A DNA stretch of 5,546 bases from Gammaproteobacteria bacterium (lineage in GTDB: Bacteria; Pseudomonadota; Gammaproteobacteria; Arenicellales; Poriferihabitantaceae): positions 1 to 5,546 of the forward strand of contig JAHRAW010000227.1 in the NCBI GenBank assembly GCA_020027415.1. Direction: 5' to 3'. The number at the start of each line of letters is the position of its first letter. Within the stretch, counting starts at the first letter, position 1. The translations under genes were made by a program, and so were the position numbers. Shown piece after piece: positions 1 through 5,546 of the stretch. The notes beneath the pieces are model-generated. The model had not been told where the DNA came from, searched no databases, and was given only the letters and a program-made list of their open reading frames with translations.

Positions 1-72
1 ACGTCTGGCTACGCTTATGCCCAAAATGCCAGAGTGGAAAAGGAAAATATCTTAAATTTTGATAATGCATAG
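1..72 (+). CDS. Possible 3' end of an unrecognised gene (partial, enters from the left edge)
   Basis: Frame 1 is open from the first base to a TAG at 70-72, giving 23 residues that begin TSGYAYAQNARVEK and end NFDNA. The window starts inside it, so no start codon is visible. The composition is mixed and polar, as expected for a protein C-terminus, and I do not recognise a family. The main support is the hairpin plus T-rich tract that begins two bases after the stop (74-102), which looks like a terminator for this strand. If real, this gene converges on mutT with a 67-bp gap. The competing reading is that the stretch is non-coding, because 23 codons without a stop is weak evidence alone. Confidence 0.3.
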   Translation, partial: TSGYAYAQNARVEKENILNFDNA

Positions 73-73
73 C

Positions 74-102
74 GCGGCGACATGTCCCGCTTCTTTCTTT
101 TT
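74..102 (+). terminator. Candidate rho-independent terminator
   Basis: On the plus strand GCGG (74-77) pairs with CCGC (87-90), and GA/TC continues the stem past a single bulged C at 78, closing a CATG loop (81-84). The stem is followed directly by TTCTTTCTTTTT (91-102). The T tract lies on the plus side, so it fits termination of a rightward gene ending at 72. It may also act on leftward mutT transcripts, but that side has no clean U run. The stem is short, hence moderate confidence. Confidence 0.42.
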
Positions 103-139
103 GATAAAGCCAACCGCAACGCTTCGCCCCACCGCGCAT

Positions 140-589
140 TTAAGGAGCATGCGCACCATGTTCCAGCGCATCCAATATCGGCGGCATTGCCGCCAGCAGG
201 TTGTAGCGGCGGATTTGCGCGGGGGTGCGCCAACGGGTTTGTTGCCCTTCTTGGGCGGCAACTTCGCCGCCAAAAGAATCCACCACAAACGCCTCCAACC
301 ACACCCGCGCGTGGGCGTAGTCAAACGGCAACTGCAACAGCAAGCGCGCGGTCAGCACCGCAATGCCGAGTTCTTCTTTGAGTTCGCGTTGCAACGCTTG
401 CGGCGGCGTTTCGCCGCTTTCAACCTTGCCGCCGGGGAATTCCCATTGCCCGGCGCAGGTTTTGCCCGGCGCGCGTTGCTGTATCAAGATGCGCCGGTCG
501 CGCCGCCGTAGCACGCCGACCGCCACATGCAAGCGCGCCGCAGGCCGCAGTTCAGGAGCGGTAGTGGGCGTTGATGTCAATATAACCAT
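140..589 (-). CDS. mutT: MutT-type Nudix hydrolase (8-oxo-dGTP diphosphatase)
   Basis: The 149-residue product is a Nudix hydrolase of the MutT group, cytosolic enzymes that hydrolyse oxidised dGTP to the monophosphate and keep 8-oxoguanine out of DNA. The full Nudix box is present at residues 54-76: G54, E60, then RELKEELGI from R68, including the metal-binding E72 and E73. The lead-in QWEFPGG and the early strand HVAVGVL match E. coli MutT closely, and R39 aligns with its R23. At the position of E. coli N119, which contacts the oxidised base, the register PILDAL against PVIAKL places M135 instead of Asn. The ATG at 589 overlaps the end of argJ by 38 bp in another frame. A TTG at 532 would remove 19 non-homologous residues and give 130 residues, close to the 129 of E. 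coli, so the start is uncertain. Neither start has a clear ribosome binding site. The gene is probably the last of the secA-argJ-mutT unit. Confidence 0.9.
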   Translation of the reverse strand: MVILTSTPTTAPELRPAARLHVAVGVLRRRDRRILIQQRAPGKTCAGQWEFPGGKVESGETPPQALQRELKEELGIAVLTARLLLQLPFDYAHARVWLEAFVVDSFGGEVAAQEGQQTRWRTPAQIRRYNLLAAMPPILDALEHGAHAP

Positions 590-1775
590 GGGTTAAATCG
601 CAAGTCCATACCTGCGCGCAGCCATCCGCCAGCCCTAACTCCACTTGCAGGCGGATTTCTTTGCCTTGCAGATGTTGGGCGACGCAATGTTCGTCAAAGT
701 CGGGCACGCGCCGCCCTTGTTCGGCGACTCGCGTGCCGCCGATTGATATGCCGAGTTGCGCCGCCTCAACTTGCTGCCCGGATTTTCCGACCGCCATAAC
801 GATGCGCCCCCAGTTGGCGTCTTCGCCGGCGATGGCGGTTTTCACCAACGGTGAATTGGCGATGGCTTTGGCAATGATTTTGGCGGACTGATGATTGGCG
901 GCGCCGCGCACCGCTATGCTAATGATCTTTTGCGCGCCTTCACCATCGCGCACCACTTGCAAGGCAAGGTCGGTCATCACTTGCTGCAACGCGCGCTGAA
1001 AAGATTGATAGGAGGTGTGCGCAGTGGCTGAGTTATCGGCGGCGCCGGTGGCGAAAATCATGCATGCATCGTTAGTTGAAGTGTCGCCGTCCACAGTGAT
1101 GGCGTTGAACGATTTTTCGTTTGCCGCCGCCAACATGGTTTGCAAACTTTGGCGGGGAATGTTCGCGTCGGTGAACAGGAAGGCGAGCAAGGTCGCCATA
1201 TTGGGCTCAATCATGCCGGCGCCTTTGGCAACCCCGTTGATGCGCACCGCCACGCCGTCAATCTCCGCGCTTGCGGTGGCGCCTTTGGCGAAGGTGTCGG
1301 TGGTTAAAATGGCGGCGGCGGCGCGGCGCCAAATGTCCGGCGCCGGCGACTTCGCCAACTGCGGCGTCGCCGCGACAATTTTTTCCACTGCCAATGGTTC
1401 GCCGATGACGCCGGTGGAAGCGACCAACACTTGTTCGGCTTGGCAGTCTAATGCGGCGGCCACCGCGCGACAAGTTTCCACTACATGTTGATAGCCGCTT
1501 TGCCCGGTGAACGCATTGGCGTTGCCGGCGTTGACTAATAACGCGCGCGGCGCATGGCTTGCGCTTGGCAGTTGGCGGCGACACCAGATAATCGGCGCGG
1601 CGGCGGTGCTTGAACGTGTCAACAAACCGGCGGCCACGGTATCTGCGGCGAACTCCGCCAACATTAAATCATCGCGGTTTTGGTATTTCATCGCGGTCTC
1701 GGCGACCGCCAGCCGCACGCCTTTTATCGGCGGTAACTGCGGGAAAGCGTGCGGCGCAAGTGGAGAAATTTTCAT
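552..1775 (-). CDS. argJ: Bifunctional ornithine acetyltransferase / N-acetylglutamate synthase (ArgJ)
   Basis: The 407-residue product has the usual length of ArgJ. The enzyme moves the acetyl group from N-acetylornithine to glutamate, recycling it in the cyclic arginine pathway; bifunctional members also use acetyl-CoA. The proenzyme cuts itself into alpha and beta chains at the conserved motif KGAGMIEPNMAT (184-195), making T195 the new N-terminal nucleophile. The oxyanion-hole segment STGVIG lies at 120-125. Other family blocks are VNAGNANAFTG (81-91), VDGDTSTND (228-236), GEDANWGRI (317-325) and the C-terminal CDLTHGYIDINAHYRS. I chose the ATG at 1775 because homology begins at once with MKISPLAPHAFPQLPPIKGV. 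The frame stays open to an ATG at 1895, but those 40 extra residues are low-complexity, unlike ArgJ, and would overlap secA. No clear Shine-Dalgarno sequence precedes 1775. The enzyme is complete and shows no missing key residue. Whether it is truly bifunctional cannot be told from sequence. Confidence 0.96.
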   Translation of the reverse strand: MKISPLAPHAFPQLPPIKGVRLAVAETAMKYQNRDDLMLAEFAADTVAAGLLTRSSTAAAPIIWCRRQLPSASHAPRALLVNAGNANAFTGQSGYQHVVETCRAVAAALDCQAEQVLVASTGVIGEPLAVEKIVAATPQLAKSPAPDIWRRAAAAILTTDTFAKGATASAEIDGVAVRINGVAKGAGMIEPNMATLLAFLFTDANIPRQSLQTMLAAANEKSFNAITVDGDTSTNDACMIFATGAADNSATAHTSYQSFQRALQQVMTDLALQVVRDGEGAQKIISIAVRGAANHQSAKIIAKAIANSPLVKTAIAGEDANWGRIVMAVGKSGQQVEAAQLGISIGGTRVAEQGRRVPDFDEHCVAQHLQGKEIRLQVELGLADGCAQVWTCDLTHGYIDINAHYRS

Positions 1776-1870
1776 GCGAGATTTGACCGGCGTTGCGCTT
1801 GTGCTAATGATTTTGCGTGCGCCGGTGGGTGGCGGATCACTTCCGCCATAACTTGCCTTTGCGGTTGTAG
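1776..1870 (-). other. secA-argJ intergenic spacer with two inverted repeats
   Basis: This 95-nt spacer holds two potential stem-loops. The first pairs TGGCGGA (1830-1836) with TCCGCCA (1842-1848) around a 5-nt loop. The second pairs ACCGGCG (1786-1792) with CGCCGGT (1820-1826), with further partial pairing inside it (CGC 1796-1798 with GCG 1815-1817). Neither is followed by a U run on the minus strand, so a classical terminator is unlikely. An mRNA processing or stability element, or a structured argJ leader, is possible. I see no convincing promoter here, so argJ and mutT are probably read from upstream of secA. Confidence 0.5.
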
Positions 1871-4588
1871 CTAAGTTGCCAGTTTGCCGTGGCATTGTTT
1901 ATATTTCTTGCCGGAAGCGCATGGGCATGGATCATTGCGCCCGATTTTTTTGGTTTTGCGAACGAACGGTTGGTCGCCGGAGATTACGTCAATTGAACGC
2001 CAGCCGCGCGATTTTTGCGCGTCCGTGGGCTGCGTCGCCGAGGCCTCGTCATGAATAAAATTCATGGATTGCCGCCGTCGCCGCTGCGCCTCCATTTCGG
2101 CGATTTCATGTTCGGTGGGGATGTGCAAGCGCGCCAACATGGAGGTGGTTTCAAATTTAACATTCTCCAGCATCACGGTGAACATCTCAAAGGCTTCGCG
2201 CTTGTATTCTTGCTTGGGATTTTTCTGCGCATACCCGCGCAAGTGAATGCCCTGTCGCAGATGGTCCATATTAAACAAATGCTCTTTCCATTGCTCGTCC
2301 AACACCTTAAGCATCATCACTTTTTCAAAGTGCCGCATGCCGGCGGCGCCGATTTGCTGTTCTTTGTCCGCGCTCAAGTCGGCGATTGCTTGCTGAATTT
2401 TGTTGCGCAATTTTTCTTCATGCAGCGAGTCGTCCTGCGCCAACCATTCGCCCACCGGCAACTTAATGCCGAAGTCGGTGTGCATATCATGTTCCAGCGC
2501 GGGGACATCCCACTGCTCTTCCATAGTAGCGGGCGGAACGCTGCGGTCAATCACTTGGGCGACCACTTCGCGCCGAATATGATTAATATATTCCGAGATG
2601 TCATCGCTCTCCATTAGCATGTTGCGTTGCTGATAAATCACTTTGCGCTGTTCGTTGGCGACATCGTCATACTCAAGCAACTGCTTGCGCGCGTCAAAGT
2701 TATGCCCTTCCACTTTCATTTGCGCGTTGGCGATGGCGCGAGTCACCCATGGATGCTCAATGGCTTCGCCTTCTTGCATGCCTAATTTCTGCATCAATCC
2801 GGAAATTCGCTCGGAGCCAAAAATACGCATCAAGTTATCTTCCAGCGACAAGTGATAGCGCGTTGAGCCGGCGTCCCCCTGTCGCCCACAGCGTCCGCGC
2901 AACTGGTTATCCACCCGCCGCGATTCATTTCTCTCGGTGCCTAACACATGCAAGCCGCCGGCTGCCAACACCTGCTGATGTCGCTGTTGCCAGGCTTGCC
3001 GCACTGCTTCCACCTCCACGCCGTCGGCGCGGTTTTCCAGTTCTTGTTCAAGGTTGCCGCCAAGCACGATGTCGGTGCCGCGCCCAGCCATGTTGGTGGC
3101 GATGGTCACCGTGCCGGGGCGTCCGGCTTCGGCGATGATGTGCGCCTCCTGGTCGTGGTGCTTGGCATTTAGCACCTTGTGCGCGACGCCGCTTTGCCGC
3201 AGCAACTCGGACAACTTCTCGGATGATTCTATGGAAGCGGTGCCCACCAACACCGGCTGCCGACATGCGCCGCAGTCCTGAATCTCGGCGATGATGGCGT
3301 TGAATTTCTCGCGCTCGGTGCGATACACCAAATCCGCTCGGTCAACGCGAATCATGGGTTGATTGGGCGGAATGATCACCACTTCCAGATCATAGATTTG
3401 CGCAAATTCCGCGGCTTCGGTGTCGGCGGTGCCGGTCATGCCGGAGAGCGTTTGATAAAGACGGAAGTAGTTCTGAAAGGTAATGGAAGCCAGCGTCTGA
3501 TTCTCCTGCTGTATCGGCACTTCTTCCTTGGCTTCAATCGCTTGATGCAGTCCGTCCGACCAGCGCCTTCCCGGCATCATCCGCCCGGTGAATTCGTCAA
3601 TGATGATGATCTGCCGGTCGCGCACGATGTAGGCGACATCGCGATGAAACAAATGATGCGCGCGCAACGCCGCATGCACATGCTGCATCAAGCCGATGTT
3701 GGCAATCTCATACAAACTGCCGCCTTCCGGCAACAAGCCGGCGTCCACCAACAATTGCTCGGCCATTTCATGTCCCTGCTCGGTAAGCACAACCTGCTTG
3801 CTCTTCTCCTCCAAGGTGAAATCGCCGGGACCGTCCTCGTCTTGCTGGCGTTGCAATTTTGGCGCGATGTGATTGACTTTGGCATACAAGCCGGTGCTTT
3901 CTTCGGCGGGTCCGGAAATAATCAACGGCGTTCTGGCTTCGTCTATCAAGATGGAATCAACTTCGTCCACGATGACAAAACCGAGTCCGCGCTGACCGCG
4001 TTGCTCGGCGGTGAACGCCATGTTGTCGCGCAAATAATCAAAACCGAATTCGTTGTTGGTGCCGTAGACGATATCGCTTTGATAAGCGGCGCGTTTTTGC
4101 TCGCCGTCTTGTCCGGATTTAACCACGCCCACGCTCAGCCCGAGGAAGCGATAGATTTTCCCCATCCAGTCGGCGTCGCGCTGCGCCAGATAATCGTTGA
4201 CCGTGACGATATGCACCGCAACCCCGGCCAGCGCGTTTAAGTAAGCGGGCAAAGTCGCCACCAAAGTTTTGCCTTCGCCGGTTTTCATTTCGGCGATCTT
4301 GCCGCTGTTAAGCACCACGCCGCCCACCAACTGCACATCAAAATGACGCAAGCCGGTGGTGCGCACCGAGGCTTCGCGCACCACCGCAAAGGCTTCTGCG
4401 AGGATTTCATCCGGCGTCGCGCGGTCTGCAAGGCGCGCGCGGAACTGCGTGGTTTTGCCCGCCAAATCTGCATCGCTGAGCGCCGCAATAGCGGCTTCCA
4501 ACTCGTTGATGCGGGCGACCGTCTTGCCGATATTTTTTAACAACCGCTGGTTGCGGTCGCCAAATATTTTTTTCAGTATTTGTGGCAC
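1871..4588 (-). CDS. secA: Preprotein translocase ATPase SecA
   Basis: The 905-residue product is full-length SecA (901 in E. coli), the ATPase that drives unfolded preproteins through the SecYEG channel in the inner membrane. Visible in order are the N-terminal helix (LKKIFGDRN), Walker A MKTGEGKTL (101-109), the VNDYLAQRD block (130-138), Walker B VIVDEVD (205-211), the preprotein cross-linking region from about 228 to 370 with MPGRRWSDGLHQAIEAKE, LSGMTGTA (381-388), second-motor motifs GRGTDIVLGG (502-511) and NQLRGRCGRQGDAGS (561-575), the helical wing EHPWVT, and the scaffold with LRQGIHLRGYAQKNPKQEYKRE. The C-terminal zinc site is intact: C888, C890, C899 and H900, followed by GKLAT; A891 replaces the usual Gly in CPCGSG. 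The start codon is GTG and aligns within a residue or two of E. coli SecA. No strong Shine-Dalgarno sequence precedes it. The gene is divergent from dciA across 33 bp and heads the leftward unit with argJ and mutT. Confidence 0.99.
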   Translation of the reverse strand: MPQILKKIFGDRNQRLLKNIGKTVARINELEAAIAALSDADLAGKTTQFRARLADRATPDEILAEAFAVVREASVRTTGLRHFDVQLVGGVVLNSGKIAEMKTGEGKTLVATLPAYLNALAGVAVHIVTVNDYLAQRDADWMGKIYRFLGLSVGVVKSGQDGEQKRAAYQSDIVYGTNNEFGFDYLRDNMAFTAEQRGQRGLGFVIVDEVDSILIDEARTPLIISGPAEESTGLYAKVNHIAPKLQRQQDEDGPGDFTLEEKSKQVVLTEQGHEMAEQLLVDAGLLPEGGSLYEIANIGLMQHVHAALRAHHLFHRDVAYIVRDRQIIIIDEFTGRMMPGRRWSDGLHQAIEAKEEVPIQQENQTLASITFQNYFRLYQTLSGMTGTADTEAAEFAQIYDLEVVIIPPNQPMIRVDRADLVYRTEREKFNAIIAEIQDCGACRQPVLVGTASIESSEKLSELLRQSGVAHKVLNAKHHDQEAHIIAEAGRPGTVTIATNMAGRGTDIVLGGNLEQELENRADGVEVEAVRQAWQQRHQQVLAAGGLHVLGTERNESRRVDNQLRGRCGRQGDAGSTRYHLSLEDNLMRIFGSERISGLMQKLGMQEGEAIEHPWVTRAIANAQMKVEGHNFDARKQLLEYDDVANEQRKVIYQQRNMLMESDDISEYINHIRREVVAQVIDRSVPPATMEEQWDVPALEHDMHTDFGIKLPVGEWLAQDDSLHEEKLRNKIQQAIADLSADKEQQIGAAGMRHFEKVMMLKVLDEQWKEHLFNMDHLRQGIHLRGYAQKNPKQEYKREAFEMFTVMLENVKFETTSMLARLHIPTEHEIAEMEAQRRRRQSMNFIHDEASATQPTDAQKSRGWRSIDVISGDQPFVRKTKKIGRNDPCPCASGKKYKQCHGKLAT

Positions 4589-4602
4589 TCTACTGACCCG
4601 TG

Positions 4603-4612
4603 ATACGCGTAT
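4603..4612. repeat. 10-bp perfect palindrome between secA and dciA
   Basis: ATACGCGTAT equals its own reverse complement and overlaps both candidate -10 boxes. A dimeric regulator bound here could control both divergent genes. No known operator is recognised. Confidence 0.45.
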
Positions 4613-4636
4613 AATTCCGCAATGAAAGAATTTGAA
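4608..4636 (-). promoter_or_regulatory. Candidate sigma70-type promoter for secA
   Basis: Read leftward, TTCAAA (4636-4631, four of six matches to TTGACA) lies 17 bp from TATACG (4613-4608, four of six matches to TATAAT). Transcription would begin near 4601, leaving a leader of only about 13 nt before the GTG at 4588. The -35 box lies inside the first codons of dciA and the -10 box overlaps the dciA -10 box. Spacing is ideal but the boxes are imperfect, so this is a prediction only; the main secA promoter could lie further inside dciA. Confidence 0.33.
4610..4615 (+). promoter_or_regulatory. Consensus -10 box upstream of dciA
   Basis: A perfect TATAAT sits 6 bp before the dciA ATG at 4622. 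Normal spacing from a -10 box would start the transcript at or next to that ATG, giving a leaderless message. I find no good -35 box at 15-18 bp upstream and no TG extension just before the -10 box, so an activator may be needed or the match may be chance. Confidence 0.4.
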
Positions 4637-5095
4637 ACGATTGCTAATTTGTTGCGCACCGCGTTACCGACTCACGGCGACCGCCCGATTGAGTCGGTTG
4701 CGCAAACCCGTCTGCTGCGGTTGTGGAATGAGAAACTGCAATTGGGGGCGGTTAACTTGCACAGTTTCCCTTTGTTATTTACCTCCGGGCGGTTGGTGGT
4801 GTTCGTTGAATCGTCGGCTTGGGGCGCTGAAATCAGACACCAAACGCAACGTTTAACGCAAATGCTCGCCGGCTATGGCGTGCATGTTCATTCGGTGACG
4901 GTGAAAAATCGCCCACCAGCGTTTGTCAAACCGCACCAACCAAAGCCCACGCCCAAACCAACGGCGACGCGATTGTCCGCCGAAAACGCGGCGCAGATTA
5001 AACATTTAGCCGCACAAATCCGCCATCCGCAGTTGCAACAGGCGCTTCTCAAATTGGCGGAACACGCTCTTCCATCTTCGCCTTTAGCGCCTTAG
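4622..5095 (+). CDS. dciA: DciA/DUF721 family protein, probable DnaB helicase loader
   Basis: The 157-residue product fits the DUF721 (DciA) family. In bacteria lacking DnaC or DnaI, DciA interacts with the replicative helicase DnaB and helps load it on DNA. The N-terminal KH-like domain covers about residues 8-95, with family landmarks LLRLWNEKL (W35), the strand RLVVFVESSAWGAEIR (W67) and the following helix RLTQML. A proline- and lysine-rich linker (about 97-114, with KPHQPKPTPKPT) leads to a helical tail, 118-150, rich in Leu, Ala and Gln. The ATG at 4622 is the natural start because the family begins a few residues before the first helix. There is no Shine-Dalgarno sequence, and a TATAAT lies 6 bp upstream. 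The last residues SPLAP are encoded by the first unit of a 15-bp tandem repeat that also supplies the TAG. The gene is divergent from secA and convergent with lpxC. The family call rests on a short, diverse domain, so the symbol is less certain than for the neighbours. Confidence 0.83.
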   Translation: MKEFETIANLLRTALPTHGDRPIESVAQTRLLRLWNEKLQLGAVNLHSFPLLFTSGRLVVFVESSAWGAEIRHQTQRLTQMLAGYGVHVHSVTVKNRPPAFVKPHQPKPTPKPTATRLSAENAAQIKHLAAQIRHPQLQQALLKLAEHALPSSPLAP

Positions 5096-5121
5096 CCTTT
5101 AGCGCCTTAGCCTTTAGCGCC
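5080..5121. repeat. 15-bp tandem repeat, 2.8 copies, at the dciA/lpxC junction
   Basis: The unit GCCTTTAGCGCCTTA occurs at 5080-5094 and 5095-5109 without mismatch, and its first 12 bases recur at 5110-5121. In the dciA frame each full unit reads Pro-Leu-Ala-Pro-stop, so the first copy encodes the end of DciA and its TAG (5093-5095), and the second repeats the same peptide and stop. The repeat fills most of the 34 bp between the dciA and lpxC stop codons. Its GCGC cores can pair between copies only weakly, so it is not a convincing terminator. Confidence 0.93.
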
Positions 5122-5129
5122 GCAACCTT

Positions 5130-5546
5130 TCACACCGCGACCACAGTCGGGGCAAACGCAATCGGCACTTCGGCTTCATCTGCGTATGAAACCAATTCCC
5201 ACGCCGACTGGTCTCTCACCAATTTTTGCAACAAGCGATTGTTCAGCGCATGCCCCGATTTGTAGGCGCTGAAAGCGCCGATTAACGGATGCCCAAGCAG
5301 GTATAAATCGCCAATCGCATCCAGCACTTTGTGTTTGACGAATTCATCTTCATGACGCAAGCCGTCTTCGTTGAGGATGCGGTATGAATCCATGACGATG
5401 GCGTTGTCAAAATTGCCGCCTTGCGCCAAACCGGCGTCGCGCAAGGCTTCCAAATCATGCATAAAGCCGAAGGTGCGGGCGCGACTCACTTCCTTGACAA
5501 ACGAGGTGGTGGAAAAATCCACCGTGGCAAACTGCGTTGATTTTTG
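5130..5546 (-). CDS. lpxC: UDP-3-O-acyl-N-acetylglucosamine deacetylase LpxC (C-terminal part)
   Basis: The frame is open from the right edge to a TGA at 5132-5130, giving 138 residues of a protein usually about 305 long; roughly the first 165 residues lie outside the window. LpxC is the zinc-dependent deacetylase that commits the cytosolic pathway to lipid A. Landmarks in the visible part are SRARTFGFM, RILNEDGLRHEDEFV, then HKVLDAIGD with the zinc ligands corresponding to E. coli H238 and D242 (visible residues 72 and 76), and AYKSGHALNN with the catalytic histidine corresponding to H265 (visible residue 99). The third zinc ligand, H79 in E. coli, lies outside. Upstream of DFSTTSFV the frame continues to the edge as QKSTQFATV, so the in-frame GTG at 5522 is not a start. 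The gene runs opposite to dciA and in the same direction as secA. Presence of LpxC implies a Gram-negative outer membrane with lipid A. No terminator is seen after its stop. Confidence 0.98.
   Translation of the reverse strand, partial: QKSTQFATVDFSTTSFVKEVSRARTFGFMHDLEALRDAGLAQGGNFDNAIVMDSYRILNEDGLRHEDEFVKHKVLDAIGDLYLLGHPLIGAFSAYKSGHALNNRLLQKLVRDQSAWELVSYADEAEVPIAFAPTVVAV

Noticed and set aside
1..139. Minus-strand frame beginning with an ATG directly after the mutT stop and open to the left edge
   Set aside because: The 46 visible codons read like random sequence rich in Arg, Cys and Trp, match no family I know (YacG, a frequent neighbour, was considered), have no ribosome binding site, and would run through the candidate terminator.
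142..158. Plus-strand AAGGAG-like motif a few bases before an ATG at 158
   Set aside because: It falls within the mutT coding region on the opposite strand and leads into no recognisable protein.
59..511. 150-codon open frame on the plus strand
   Set aside because: It is antisense to mutT, whose Nudix box is unmistakable; the product is Arg- and Ala-rich without family features.
1015..1491. 158-codon open frame on the plus strand
   Set aside because: Antisense to the conserved centre of argJ, with no recognisable domain.
1776..1895. 40-residue N-terminal extension of argJ from an ATG at 1895
   Set aside because: It overlaps the end of secA, is low in complexity, and ArgJ homology starts exactly at the ATG at 1775.
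2015..2617. 200-codon open frame on the plus strand
   Set aside because: It is antisense to the 3' part of secA, with no recognisable domain; explained as a shadow of secA codon use.
3359..4240. 293-codon open frame on the plus strand
   Set aside because: It lies wholly antisense to the well-conserved core of secA. Its protein shows no recognisable domain, and long antisense frames are common opposite GC-rich genes.
5080..5121. Tandem repeat as a CRISPR-like array or terminator
   Set aside because: The copies are contiguous with no spacers, the unit is only 15 bp, and pairing between copies is limited to the GCGC cores with no T tract.

Overview
The window looks like a housekeeping chromosomal segment of a gammaproteobacterium, moderately GC-rich. 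From left to right it holds mutT, argJ, secA, a DciA/DUF721 gene and the end of lpxC. From memory, Pseudomonas carries lpxC, a DUF721 gene, secA, argJ and mutT in this order with a few extra genes between them. In E. coli the lpxC-secA interval holds secM, and argJ is absent from the cluster. The organism is therefore probably a non-enteric gammaproteobacterium; genus cannot be read from the sequence.

Layout. Positions 1-72 (+) may be the last codons of an unrecognised gene entering from the left, followed by a hairpin and T-rich tract that could be its terminator. A minus-strand run follows: secA (GTG start at 4588), a 95-nt gap with two inverted repeats, argJ (start 1775) and mutT (start 589, overlapping the argJ end). 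Only 33 bp separate secA from the divergent dciA gene (+, start 4622). That gap carries a consensus TATAAT for dciA, a candidate minus-strand -10 box overlapping it, and a 10-bp perfect palindrome across both. dciA converges on lpxC (minus, N-terminal half outside the window), with a 15-bp tandem repeat at the junction whose units each carry an in-frame TAG in the dciA frame.

The genes serve separate core functions: lipid A synthesis (LpxC), loading of the replicative helicase (DciA), protein export (SecA), arginine synthesis (ArgJ) and nucleotide-pool sanitation (MutT). secA, argJ and mutT are probably one transcription unit. None of the four genes with a visible start has a convincing Shine-Dalgarno sequence.

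I found no phage, insertion sequence, CRISPR array, RNA gene or defence-like system. The points worth a second look are the compact secA/dciA promoter region, the stop-containing repeat, and small sequence oddities. I see no evidence for an undescribed multi-gene system here.
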